From a virus, in IMG/VR virus record IMGVR_UViG_3300021142_000117, positions 1 to 32,040 of that record: a stretch of 32,040 nt of DNA. One strand, 5' to 3'. Below the pieces are notes generated by a model that worked only from the letters and a program-made list of their open reading frames with translations, was not told where the DNA came from and did not search any database. Shown piece by piece: positions 13,823-21,020 of the stretch (the first letter of the stretch is position 1; each line of letters starts with the position of its first letter). Made by a program: the position numbers and the translations under genes.

Positions 13823-16531
13823 TTATATTAACCATGAAATATCCTCTGAATGAGTACCTCCCATATGAGGAATATCCATTTTCCAAGGATTTGTATTTGA
13901 ATTATTTATTGAATTATATATTAAATTTGAATTTCCTGATTTAGTCATAGAGTCAAGACTAGCATAAGTTAAGCTCTCTGCAGTTTTTCTAAATCTTATA
14001 GATGAGTCTCTCATATACATGCCTATTGCAAAAGACATTACTAAATCATCATTATATCCACTTAGCGCTTGAGGTTTGCTATTTTTCCATATAAAAACTC
14101 TCAATTCTTCTAAAAGCCTCACTGATCTTATATTGACCTGCTTTGTCTCTATAAAATCTCTCATTCTTTCAATAATAATAGGTCTTGATTTTGTAGTCAT
14201 TGTAAATCCAGGAACTAGAGTACTAGTATTATCAAATCTATTCATTTGCTTGTCCTGATCTAGACTAAAATCTGCTTTATGGCTATAATGTAAATTTGTA
14301 TACCCCCTTTCTAAAATAGATTGAAGAACATCCCAACCAATATTTGCATTTTCTACTGCAACTAGAGCATTATTATATTCTGCAGCTGTTGCTAATATTA
14401 TATTTGCATATTCTCGTGTATCACACTGAGATTGAAATTCTGCTACTTGAGTTAATGTATCTACATCAATTACATGAAATGCTGAGTAGTCTGCGCCATC
14501 ACCTCTAGCAACGTCTGCTGAAAGTAGATATGTTTTTGTAGGAGCTGGATATTCCCAAATCCATAATGATTTATCTAACCCTCTTCTTTCTAAAGGTTCT
14601 AATACTATATTCTCTTCATACCATGAAAGTATTTCTGGAATTATTACTGTAGCACCAGAACTTGAGAAATCGCAATCGCAATTATGAACTATACCATGTT
14701 CTGTTACATATGTATGATCTTCTTCAACTTCTATATTATAAACATAACATTCATATTCACCCTCTAAGTCTTCTTTTATTAATTTTGCTTTTCTATCTCC
14801 ACCTAAATATATGCTAGATAACTCTTCATTTTTTGTTTTTAAAAAAGATCCATTAAATTTAGGATGACATATACACATTCTTCCTAATATTTCAGATATA
14901 TAAGGATCTAAATTTTTTGGATATTTAATACTTATATTATTAGCCCCCAATAAATTAGATAAATAATAAATATCATAATACAGATCTTCAGATGTTGTTA
15001 TATATTGCTTATTATAATCTAATTTTAAACATCCATCCCCTAGTAAATATCCTTCTAATACACCTTTAGATAATTCTATATTATTATTATTATAGTAAAA
15101 ATTAGATAATTTTTTATTTATAGAACTATCGCCTTCTACAAACATAGAAATTACTTGAGAAATTATTTCTGAGCATATAGAAATCTGACCCGTATTATCT
15201 TGTCTTCTTATATTAAAGGAGCTTACTCCAAATACAAGTTCTATATATTTTTGTAAATCTTGCACCCATGTATTTAATTCTGTAGAATAATTAAATGCAT
15301 ATGTTACTCTTAATCTAGTCTTAGATCCTTTAGCTAAATATAATCCTATTATCTTTCCTAATTCATAACCTAATTCTATATTACAATTATGCTTTATTTT
15401 ATGTTTTCTGTCATTTATATAAAAAGTAGAACCAGCGCATATTTTTTTAAAATGTAAAGGATTAAATAATTCATAAATATCTATAGTATCTATTTCTCTT
15501 TTTAAATTTATGTTTTTTGGTATAGTATATACTTCATCTATCTTAGAAATAGCATCATATTTATTACTATTTTCATTAGATAAAAATGGGTGATCTTTTG
15601 TAACATAAACACATTTAGAATTTTTACTGGTTTTTATTTTGTATAAATCATTACTTTCTTTTTTATATAATCTTTTTACTCTTTTAAAATTTCCGGTGTG
15701 AGTTAATACTAAATCATCAATTTTTATATCTTTTATCTCTTTTAATCCTACTGATGTAAAAATTCTAGTATTTGCACTAAAACACTCTTGTGCCGCCATT
15801 CTTATTCCAAGATCTTGATCTTGTTTATCTCTCCAAATTTGAGTTCTTTCAGGATGTACTGTCCATGGAAGTGATACAGGCACAAAACTATTTTCTTTCT
15901 TCTGAGCTTTTATATAGGATTTATGAAACCAATTACCAACACCATTAGGAGTTGACAATGCTATACACTTACCGCCAGTTGCTAATGTTTGTTGAGCTGA
16001 GCCAAAAAGTTCTTCTGCATTATCGATAAATGCAGCCTCATCCATTATAAGTAATGATACAGCTTCAGAACGTGCTGAATCACTAGCTCCAGATACTGCT
16101 TTAATTTGACTGCCATTTGTAAGTCTTAAACTAAGTCTATTATCCTCAGTAGATCCAATCTTAAGCCAAGTAGGTAGATTATCATATGCAAATCTTACTT
16201 TAGTAACCATATTCTTAGCCGTCTCTTGCTTTGTTGCAATAACTAAGACGTTTTTATCTTTATGGAATAACATCAACCACAGACTATATGCTGATGCTAA
16301 AGTAGATATACCTAGCTGCCTTGATTTATTTATAATAACATTTTTATCCCCTGAAAATAATTTTAATACTGCCTCTTGAAATGGATATAAATCAAATAAC
16401 TGCCTCCCTCTTTGAGGGTGTTGAATCATATAATATTTTCTCATAAAATAGACAGGATCTGTAGCACATTTTACAAACTCCTCTCTAATTTTATCTTTTA
16501 TATTAAGTTGTTTATTTTCATTTTCTGGCAT
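13823..16531 (-). CDS. 17: Terminase large subunit (gp17-like) interrupted by an intein
   Basis: 902 residues as translated; removing the intein (residues 250-617) leaves 534. The terminase motor packages DNA into the prohead and cuts it. The ATPase half has a deviant Walker A, NKSRQLGIST (about 68-77), with Lys69 at the start of the loop and no Lys in the usual GK(S/T) place, as in several large terminases. Walker B is LLIMDEAAF (about 160-168), followed by ALSTPNG (191-197), the coupling motif. The C-extein nuclease half begins CDCDFSSSGATVI and contains the RNase H-fold first acid in LLSADVARGDGADYSAF. The host protein is complete on both sides of the insertion. No separate gp16-like small terminase is recognisable in the window. 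Confidence 0.96.
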   Translation of the reverse strand: MPENENKQLNIKDKIREEFVKCATDPVYFMRKYYMIQHPQRGRQLFDLYPFQEAVLKLFSGDKNVIINKSRQLGISTLASAYSLWLMLFHKDKNVLVIATKQETAKNMVTKVRFAYDNLPTWLKIGSTEDNRLSLRLTNGSQIKAVSGASDSARSEAVSLLIMDEAAFIDNAEELFGSAQQTLATGGKCIALSTPNGVGNWFHKSYIKAQKKENSFVPVSLPWTVHPERTQIWRDKQDQDLGIRMAAQECFSANTRIFTSVGLKEIKDIKIDDLVLTHTGNFKRVKRLYKKESNDLYKIKTSKNSKCVYVTKDHPFLSNENSNKYDAISKIDEVYTIPKNINLKREIDTIDIYELFNPLHFKKICAGSTFYINDRKHKIKHNCNIELGYELGKIIGLYLAKGSKTRLRVTYAFNYSTELNTWVQDLQKYIELVFGVSSFNIRRQDNTGQISICSEIISQVISMFVEGDSSINKKLSNFYYNNNNIELSKGVLEGYLLGDGCLKLDYNKQYITTSEDLYYDIYYLSNLLGANNISIKYPKNLDPYISEILGRMCICHPKFNGSFLKTKNEELSSIYLGGDRKAKLIKEDLEGEYECYVYNIEVEEDHTYVTEHGIVHNCDCDFSSSGATVIIPEILSWYEENIVLEPLERRGLDKSLWIWEYPAPTKTYLLSADVARGDGADYSAFHVIDVDTLTQVAEFQSQCDTREYANIILATAAEYNNALVAVENANIGWDVLQSILERGYTNLHYSHKADFSLDQDKQMNRFDNTSTLVPGFTMTTKSRPIIIERMRDFIETKQVNIRSVRLLEELRVFIWKNSKPQALSGYNDDLVMSFAIGMYMRDSSIRFRKTAESLTYASLDSMTKSGNSNLIYNSINNSNTNPWKMDIPHMGGTHSEDISWLI
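14681..15784 (-). other. Intein with LAGLIDADG homing endonuclease inside terminase
   Basis: 368-residue in-frame insertion. Splicing elements are present: Cys1 (CFSANTRIFTSVG, block A), VYVTKDHPFLS (block B TxxH), YVYNIEVEEDHTYVT (block F), and GIVHN ending in His-Asn followed by Cys+1 of the C-extein. Autocatalytic splicing is therefore expected. The middle has two dodecapeptide-like LAGLIDADG motifs: LGKIIGLYLAKG (terminase residues of about 391-402) and VLEGYLLGDG (491-500). In the first, the usual Asp/Glu is Lys401; in the second, Asp499 is intact. The endonuclease may thus be inactive or altered. The insert is visibly more AT-rich than the surrounding terminase coding sequence, suggesting separate origin or relaxed constraint. 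Confidence 0.95.
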
Positions 16532-16542
16532 AAAAACTTTTA

Positions 16543-16554
16543 TAATAAATATAC
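16543..16554 (-). promoter_or_regulatory. Recurrent spacer motif GTATATTTATTA upstream of terminase
   Basis: The coding-strand motif lies 12 bases before the terminase ATG, in the 96-base spacer. Candidate promoter element of the same type as those before phoH and the scaffold gene. Confidence 0.3.
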
Positions 16555-16570
16555 TATATTTTTTTATGTA

Positions 16571-16578
16571 TATTTATA
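16571..16578 (-). promoter_or_regulatory. TATAAATA late promoter-like octamer upstream of terminase
   Basis: Minus-strand TATAAATA 40 to 47 bases before the terminase ATG, in the 96-base gap after which the head operon begins. It matches the T4 late -10 sequence and is at a normal promoter distance. Chance occurrence in AT-rich DNA is possible. Confidence 0.35.
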
Positions 16579-16627
16579 TCATAATAATATAAAATAAATA
16601 TTATATAAAATCTATCTTAAAAGTTCT

Positions 16628-17077
16628 CTATGTAGTTTCAGGTTTTTCTACTGGAGTTTCTTCTTTTGGAATTTCAGATTTAGGTCCTATTTCTGATTCT
16701 GGTCCTTGAGCTTTTGCTGGAGCGCCAAATCTTTGTAATCTTGATATTGCAGTAGTAGCTCTTTGTATTTCTGCTATATTTAAAAGATAGTATCTCTTTC
16801 CTAATACAGTTGCTTCATAGGCTTTGCCCATATAAGTCATATAAAATATTTGACTATTTTTAAGAAGTACTTTAAATGTAGTAGGTTTTTCAGACATAAT
16901 AAATACTCCAGAAAGATATTCTTTAAAATTATCCCCCATAAGTGTAATAAGATTTTGATTTAATCTTTTATACTTTTTAAGAATATATCCCATTGGATCA
17001 GCATCAAATTCTGGATTTGAATGATCTTCATGAACTTCTTTTATTATTATTTTTAGTATGTCTGCTAATTTTATCAT
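16628..17077 (-). CDS. Small phage protein with capsid-targeting-like N-terminus (extended form)
   Basis: 149 residues, family not named. It begins MIKLADILKIIIKE; the first nine residues match the repeated MIKLxxILK pattern of this locus, but the first (L/I)xE-type end comes at Glu14. The middle (about 40-115) is a compact domain: LITLMGDNFKEYLSGVFIM, then TTFKVLLKNSQIFYMTYMGK, then VLGKRYYLLNIAEIQRATTA. I recall similar proteins beside terminase genes in environmental T4-like phages, function unknown. The last 35 residues are Pro/Glu-rich and disordered. It abuts the 86-residue gene upstream and precedes the terminase across a 96-base gap. Packaged cargo or a packaging accessory protein are both possible. 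Confidence 0.72.
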   Translation of the reverse strand: MIKLADILKIIIKEVHEDHSNPEFDADPMGYILKKYKRLNQNLITLMGDNFKEYLSGVFIMSEKPTTFKVLLKNSQIFYMTYMGKAYEATVLGKRYYLLNIAEIQRATTAISRLQRFGAPAKAQGPESEIGPKSEIPKEETPVEKPETT

Positions 17078-17337
17078 TATTTTTTTATTTGTTTTAATGT
17101 TATTATAAGATCTAGTATTTTATCAGAAATATAATTTTCATAATCTGAACTTATTTCTTTTCCTTTAAGATAATAATCTTTTATATAATCATCTATCTCA
17201 ATATCATAAAAATCTTTTAGATCTTCAATAATATCTTTATCTAGTTTTCCAGAAATTCTTAATTTTACTATTATAGAATCTAGAGTTTTTATAAGATTAT
17301 CTATATCTTTATTTCCTTCTAAAAGTCTACTTGACAT
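17077..17337 (-). CDS. Small acidic helical protein, unknown
   Basis: 86 residues, no recognised family. Composition is Asp/Glu/Lys/Ile-rich and predicted helical (IDNLIKTLDSIIVKLRISGK, then KDIIEDLKDFYDIEIDDYIK). It starts inside the end of the 125-residue gene (11-base overlap) and its last base overlaps the next start, so translation is probably coupled. It lacks the MIKL-type start of its neighbours. RLLEG near the N-terminus contains an LxE sequence, but that alone is weak. No motif suggests an activity. Confidence 0.6.
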   Translation of the reverse strand: MSSRLLEGNKDIDNLIKTLDSIIVKLRISGKLDKDIIEDLKDFYDIEIDDYIKDYYLKGKEISSDYENYISDKILDLIITLKQIKK

Positions 17338-17704
17338 ATCCTCTATCCTTTAATTTTTTCATTATATGATCTATTTTACTTGATATTTTTTCATAATGAG
17401 ATTTCATTATAGATTCATTTAATGATTCATTTACTCTAGATATAGGTTCTATATGATATCCAAAATAATTTTCTTTATTTTCTGGATTATAATACATGAC
17501 TCTTGTTTTAAAAACATAATCATTAATTTTAGGATCATACTCTTCTATGCCATGTTCTTCCCATTTATTTGATTCCGCCCAATTCTCAGCTTCATCTTCT
17601 GAATCAAAAATTTTATTTACTGGATATTCTTCATCTCCATAATCTCTAAATATAACTTTATATTTTACTATACTTTCTTTTAGTATATTTGCTAATTTTA
17701 TCAC
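17327..17704 (-). CDS. Small protein with capsid-targeting-like N-terminus, GTG start
   Basis: 125 residues, unknown family. It starts with GTG at 17704, which overlaps the TGA of the secreted nuclease gene (GTGA). This start is chosen because it yields the locus-specific N-terminus MIKLANILKE, followed by SIVKYKVIFRDYGDEEYPVN. After the ten-residue leader comes a small alpha/beta-looking part (KIFDSEDEAENWAESNKWEE resembles the helix of small 'SPOR-like' or DUF domains that bind by an edge strand, but this is not certain) and a helical Lys-rich C-terminus (YEKISSKIDHIMKKLKDRGY). If the leader is removed by the gp21-type protease at Glu10, the mature protein would have 115 residues. Candidate head-packaged protein; function unknown. 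Confidence 0.68.
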   Translation of the reverse strand: MIKLANILKESIVKYKVIFRDYGDEEYPVNKIFDSEDEAENWAESNKWEEHGIEEYDPKINDYVFKTRVMYYNPENKENYFGYHIEPISRVNESLNESIMKSHYEKISSKIDHIMKKLKDRGYVK

Positions 17705-18345
17705 TTTTTTTCAAATTTAAATCCTGTTAATTTTTCAATCTCTTCAAGATCAGTTTGCCAATGATCTAATCCTAATGGATGATCTGTTGAATTTTTAAAT
17801 ATATAAGACTTAAATTCACCAGTCTTTTTAATATAAATAACTTTCCAACATACCATAGGAATAGTTAAAGATTTTATTTTTTTAGCACATCCTACTGATC
17901 CACACCATACATATATAGAGTCATATTTAAGAGCTAATTTTCTAGTTTGAGTTTCTAATGATTTCCAATCTCCAGCATTAAGAGAGTGATATTGTGGAGC
18001 CATATTAGAAAAATAAAAACACTCTTGTAAAAGTTTTTTATCTCCACATTCATTATCTGCTGCAGGACACATATGTCCACGATCAGTACCAGAACCCACA
18101 TAATCTTTTGCTAAATTAGTCTCTTCATATAGAAGTGGATCTGGTGCAAATGCATCTTGTCTAGGAAGTGGAGTAGAACATTCAACTCTAGCTTTAGTCT
18201 CCCACCATTGTACTAATACTGGATAATGTAGACTTTTTGAATATGTAGTAGTATATCCAGTATGATATAATGTTACTGTGTCTTGACCATAGCAAATGAG
18301 TATAGATAATATACTTACTATAACTAATAATATTATTTTTTTCAT
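17701..18345 (-). CDS. Secreted DNA/RNA non-specific endonuclease (NUC/EndA family)
   Basis: 214 residues from the ATG at 18345. The longer frame begins at 18396, but its first 17 residues are unlike a leader. Starting at 18345 places a clean signal peptide at the N-terminus (MKKIILLVIVSILSILICYG) behind an A-rich leader. The catalytic motif DRGHMCPAAD (about 88-97) is the DRGH signature of Serratia-type betabetaalpha-metal nucleases (His91 general base), and SNMAPQ (about 113-118) supplies the conserved Asn for the metal site; a closing DHWQTDLEEIEKLTGF matches the family end. Several cysteines suggest disulfides outside the cytoplasm. The Cys near the signal end is not in a proper lipobox. 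It would act in the periplasm or outside the cell. It sits within the small-protein block with 4-base overlap to the next gene. Confidence 0.9.
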   Translation of the reverse strand: MKKIILLVIVSILSILICYGQDTVTLYHTGYTTTYSKSLHYPVLVQWWETKARVECSTPLPRQDAFAPDPLLYEETNLAKDYVGSGTDRGHMCPAADNECGDKKLLQECFYFSNMAPQYHSLNAGDWKSLETQTRKLALKYDSIYVWCGSVGCAKKIKSLTIPMVCWKVIYIKKTGEFKSYIFKNSTDHPLGLDHWQTDLEEIEKLTGFKFEKK

Positions 18346-18364
18346 ATTTATATTTAATATTTGA

Positions 18365-18802
18365 CTAATGTGATGATCTCTCTTGTGCATACTCATTTAC
18401 GCTATGAATATAATCGCTTGCTAATGTTATATATGCTGCAACCCATCCTGGAAGTTCAGTTCCTGGTTGTATTAAATTATATAATTGACTTGCATTTTTA
18501 ATCATATCTTTGATTTCTGCTCTTGCCATAGTAGCCTGATGTCCAGAGTCTGGTTGACCCCATACATCATTTTCATGAGATTCTTTACCACAATCTGAAC
18601 AATAACCATTAGGTTCTATTTGACCATCACATTCTAAACATGTCATATCTTCAATTGGATAAATTGATTTTATTGAATTCATATCTTGATTTTGTAAAGA
18701 TGGGATTGTATATGAATCTCTGCTTTCATTACCATATGATATTCTAGGAGTCTCTTTTGAATTTCCAGTAAATTCTTTTATAAATTGTGATAATTTTATC
18801 AT
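18365..18802 (-). CDS. Zinc-ribbon protein with capsid-targeting-like N-terminus
   Basis: 145 residues. It starts MIKLSQFIKE, ten residues ending (I)KE as in neighbouring genes, then a Ser/Asn-rich linker. A four-cysteine zinc ribbon, CLECDGQIEPNGYCSDCG, lies at about 54-71. The C-terminal part (about 88-140) is a helical module, QATMARAEIKDMIKNASQLY then ELPGWVAAYITLASDYIHSV. I recognise this LPxWV...A.DYI pattern from many uncharacterised proteins of T4-like and other marine phages; no function is known. It has an ATATTTATA motif and A-rich leader just upstream, and may begin a short transcript including the nuclease. Cargo protein is the favoured inference. Confidence 0.75.
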   Translation of the reverse strand: MIKLSQFIKEFTGNSKETPRISYGNESRDSYTIPSLQNQDMNSIKSIYPIEDMTCLECDGQIEPNGYCSDCGKESHENDVWGQPDSGHQATMARAEIKDMIKNASQLYNLIQPGTELPGWVAAYITLASDYIHSVNEYAQERSSH

Positions 18803-18815
18803 ATTTTTATTTTTT

Positions 18816-18825
18816 TATAAATATT
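18816..18825 (-). promoter_or_regulatory. Recurrent spacer motif AATATTTATA upstream of zinc-ribbon protein
   Basis: The coding-strand motif lies 14 bases before the start at 18802, in a 32-base gap. Candidate promoter element. Confidence 0.3.
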
Positions 18826-18834
18826 AATTATTTT

Positions 18835-19077
18835 TTATTCTTTTACAGAAAACCAGTCACTACACCACTTATTTGGATCTTCTATATCCATAACTCCACT
18901 CCCATTCCAAGACTGAAAATATTGATTTCCACAAATATGCTGATCATTAGTAAAATGATAATATTTACATTTTGCACAGCTAAAACCATGTTCACTATAC
19001 ATAAAAGGTTCATGATTTGAAGGAAGATCTATAGGACCTTTATTTTCCTCTTGTAATATTTTTATTAAACTTATCAT
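18835..19077 (-). CDS. Small cysteine-rich metal-binding protein with capsid-targeting-like N-terminus
   Basis: 80 residues. It starts MISLIKILQE, a ten-residue leader ending LQE, then ENKGPIDLP. The rest is a compact cysteine-rich fold: FSCAKCKYY (CxxC), HICGNQYF, and a closing DPNKWCSDWF. Four cysteines with several aromatics suggest a metal or Fe-S site; the C..C...C.N..F...DP..WC.DWF layout resembles small proteins seen in other phages, but I cannot name a family with certainty. It overlaps none of its neighbours but is one base from the 324-residue gene, so it is cotranscribed. If cleaved at Glu10 by the prohead protease the mature protein has 70 residues. Confidence 0.72.
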   Translation of the reverse strand: MISLIKILQEENKGPIDLPSNHEPFMYSEHGFSCAKCKYYHFTNDQHICGNQYFQSWNGSGVMDIEDPNKWCSDWFSVKE

Positions 19078-20052
19078 TTATATCTCTTTAGAATGATTAA
19101 ATAATTTTTCTGGATATATTCCAAATCTGGCATTTTCTATTCCAGCCTGATTATGTCCATACCTATATGATACAGCCATTATTGGATTATATTCACCAGT
19201 AGGAACATTTCCATATTCATAAATTCCATGTGTTCCTATTAATTTATATACAGACCCTGATTTTTTTATTCCTAAATTACCTATAACTAATATTTGCACT
19301 TTATTTAATCCAAAGCTCTCTCCAACTCCAAATACTGACTGCTCTTTTAATTCATTACTTTTAATATTTCTATAAAAAGAATCACGTGGATTTATAATAT
19401 AGTCATATTCTTTTTTTTCATCTAACTCTTTTTTAGATTTAATAACTGCTTTAACATCTTTTACAAAATTTTCTACTTCCTGATTTGAATTTTTTATAAA
19501 ATAGTTTATTCCACTATATTGCTGATATTTTGTTCCTCCTTTATGAGATACAAATATTTCATCTCCACTATCAGAAAATAATACATAATCTGCTTTTTTA
19601 TTAGTATAATCTCTTCTTCCTCCAATTATATTTTTATATACTTTTCCATCTTCTAATTCTATATCAACTGATCCTCCAAATTTATCAAGATCTGCTAAAA
19701 AAGATTCAAGTCCAGCCTGTTCTCCTTTTGCACCTCTTAAATTTTCAGCTTTTGATACTACTATATAAACCTCTTGACCTGTTTTATAATCCCCAATATC
19801 ATTATTTATTTTTATTTTATAGGTTTCATATATAGATGATTTTGAACCTGCAGAGTAGTCTTTTCTGTCTATTTTATTTAGACTATAGTTTTTTTCTTTT
19901 ACTCCTAAAGACTCCATAATATTCTTTATTACCTCATCTGGTTTATCGGATTCAGGTATTATATATCTAAGATGCTCTCCACGACTTATTTTTCTGCCAC
20001 CTCTATATCCTCTATGATCAAGTTCTTTTTGTATATCATTAAATAATGGCAT
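19078..20052 (-). CDS. Phage protein with possible PD-(D/E)xK-like nuclease region
   Basis: 324 residues, not assigned with confidence. Residues of about 150-190 contain KKADYVLFSDSGDEIFVSHK followed by GGTKYQQYSGINYF. An Asp at the start of a strand, then a strand ending in S-x-K, then an aromatic/Gln-rich helix, is the arrangement expected of a PD-(D/E)xK-type nuclease (D...(D/E)xK with Ser-His-Lys). I recall similar 'ISHKDG...QWGG' phage proteins, none characterised. The N-terminal basic region (RGYRGGRKISRGEHLRYIIP) may bind nucleic acid. The first ten residues MPLFNDIQKE have the length but not the usual (L/I)xE end of neighbouring leaders. It lies between endolysin and small cargo candidates. 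Nuclease function is inference. Confidence 0.65.
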   Translation of the reverse strand: MPLFNDIQKELDHRGYRGGRKISRGEHLRYIIPESDKPDEVIKNIMESLGVKEKNYSLNKIDRKDYSAGSKSSIYETYKIKINNDIGDYKTGQEVYIVVSKAENLRGAKGEQAGLESFLADLDKFGGSVDIELEDGKVYKNIIGGRRDYTNKKADYVLFSDSGDEIFVSHKGGTKYQQYSGINYFIKNSNQEVENFVKDVKAVIKSKKELDEKKEYDYIINPRDSFYRNIKSNELKEQSVFGVGESFGLNKVQILVIGNLGIKKSGSVYKLIGTHGIYEYGNVPTGEYNPIMAVSYRYGHNQAGIENARFGIYPEKLFNHSKEI

Positions 20053-20097
20053 ACTTGTTTTTATTTCAAATAATAAATCAATAAGTTTTATTATTTT

Positions 20098-20688
20098 TTA
20101 TTTTATAGAATTATAAATAATATTAAAGTTTTTAATTCTTTCTTCTATCCCAATATGACCCCCATTTACACATTTTGTTACTGCTGTTACTGCTTCTACT
20201 GATGCATCTGTACACTTTGATAGACATCTTTGAAAAAACCACGCTGCTGAAGCTAGTGGATATTTAGTAGAAACTAGATCTGGGTTTGCTACACAATCTT
20301 CTCCTATTGCTTTTGAAAATAGGGCGTAATTATCTTTTCCGGTAAGTTGAATATATCCTCTACCTCTAAATTTATACCCCTCTCCAGATATTTCTGAACC
20401 ATTGCCCATTCTATTAGCATATATTAAATTAGCTATTTTTTCAGGTTTACGTTCATATAAATTGGCTTTATCATCAGTAGGAAAATACTTGCTAAATATA
20501 GATCTTAATCCTTTAGCTCCATAATTTAGATTCTCAATAATTGATTTAAAATTTCCAGATTCGTGCATTACTTGCGCTAAAAAATGAGCTAATTTTAATG
20601 GCGTATCTAATCCAAATTTAGCTATTGTATCTGGTAATTGCTCTATAACATTATCAGAAATATGTCCTTTTAATTTTTGAATATCCAT
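20098..20688 (-). CDS. Endolysin, glycoside hydrolase family 19 (chitinase/lysozyme-like)
   Basis: 196 residues, a single GH19 catalytic domain. GH19 enzymes hydrolyse beta-1,4 links of chitin or peptidoglycan sugars by an inverting mechanism; phage members are endolysins that cut the cell wall at lysis. Visible landmarks are LAHFLAQVMHESGNFKSI with the catalytic Glu43 in HESGNF, NLIYANRMGNGSE (the second acid region), and the family core FRGRGYIQLTGKDNY (about 107-121). No signal peptide or wall-binding domain is present, so release through a holin is expected; the holin-like gene ends just 3 bases upstream. The substrate (peptidoglycan) is inferred from context. Confidence 0.95.
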   Translation of the reverse strand: MDIQKLKGHISDNVIEQLPDTIAKFGLDTPLKLAHFLAQVMHESGNFKSIIENLNYGAKGLRSIFSKYFPTDDKANLYERKPEKIANLIYANRMGNGSEISGEGYKFRGRGYIQLTGKDNYALFSKAIGEDCVANPDLVSTKYPLASAAWFFQRCLSKCTDASVEAVTAVTKCVNGGHIGIEERIKNFNIIYNSIK

Positions 20689-20691
20689 ATC

Positions 20692-21009
20692 TTAATTTTC
20701 AATGGGTTTATCACTATTAGTTTTTTGTGTTCCAAAATAATATGAGAATATCATTAGAGTTAATGTCTTAATCATATCAAATAACTGATTACTCATTTCA
20801 TCAGTCAATAATTTAATCTTAAATGCAATTACTTTATCTACTATAAATAAGGCAACTAAAGATGCAAATATCATTAATATAAACCTAACTAATACGTCTC
20901 TAGTTTGATGTATAAATAATTTATTAACATAGACTGCTGATCCTATTATGAAGCCAAGCCCCATAACTATACCAGAAATCATTATTATCATATTATCACT
21001 TGAAAACAT
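20692..21009 (-). CDS. Holin-like small membrane protein
   Basis: 105 residues with three hydrophobic segments: IIMISGIVMGLGFIIGSAVY (about 8-27), VRFILMIFASLVALFIVDKV (about 41-60) and IKTLTLMIFSYYFGTQK (about 80-96). The last segment ends in the YYFG-(T/S) pattern often seen in holin-like phage proteins, followed by a short hydrophilic tail. Holins form holes in the inner membrane that time lysis and release endolysin. Its place immediately upstream of the GH19 endolysin, in the same orientation, supports the call. Sequence alone could also fit another small phage membrane protein. Confidence 0.75.
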   Translation of the reverse strand: MFSSDNMIIMISGIVMGLGFIIGSAVYVNKLFIHQTRDVLVRFILMIFASLVALFIVDKVIAFKIKLLTDEMSNQLFDMIKTLTLMIFSYYFGTQKTNSDKPIEN

Positions 21010-21020
21010 ATTTTAAATTT

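Noticed and set aside
14681-15784. Hedgehog/Hint-type toxin domain instead of intein
   Set aside because: The insert lies in-frame inside a complete terminase, with Cys1, C-terminal His-Asn and Cys+1 and LAGLIDADG motifs, the standard intein layout.
16532-16627. Terminator between the 149-residue gene and the terminase
   Set aside because: The spacer is nearly pure A/T with no GC-core hairpin.
17327-18345. Lipoprotein signal in the nuclease (Cys near the end of the signal peptide)
   Set aside because: The residue before the Cys is Ile, not Gly/Ala/Ser, so it is not a proper lipobox; ordinary signal peptidase cleavage is more likely.
18346-18396. Longer start for the secreted nuclease (ATG at 18396)
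   Set aside because: It would add 17 mixed residues before a clean signal peptide; the ATG at 18345 has the A-rich leader and gives a normal secretion signal.
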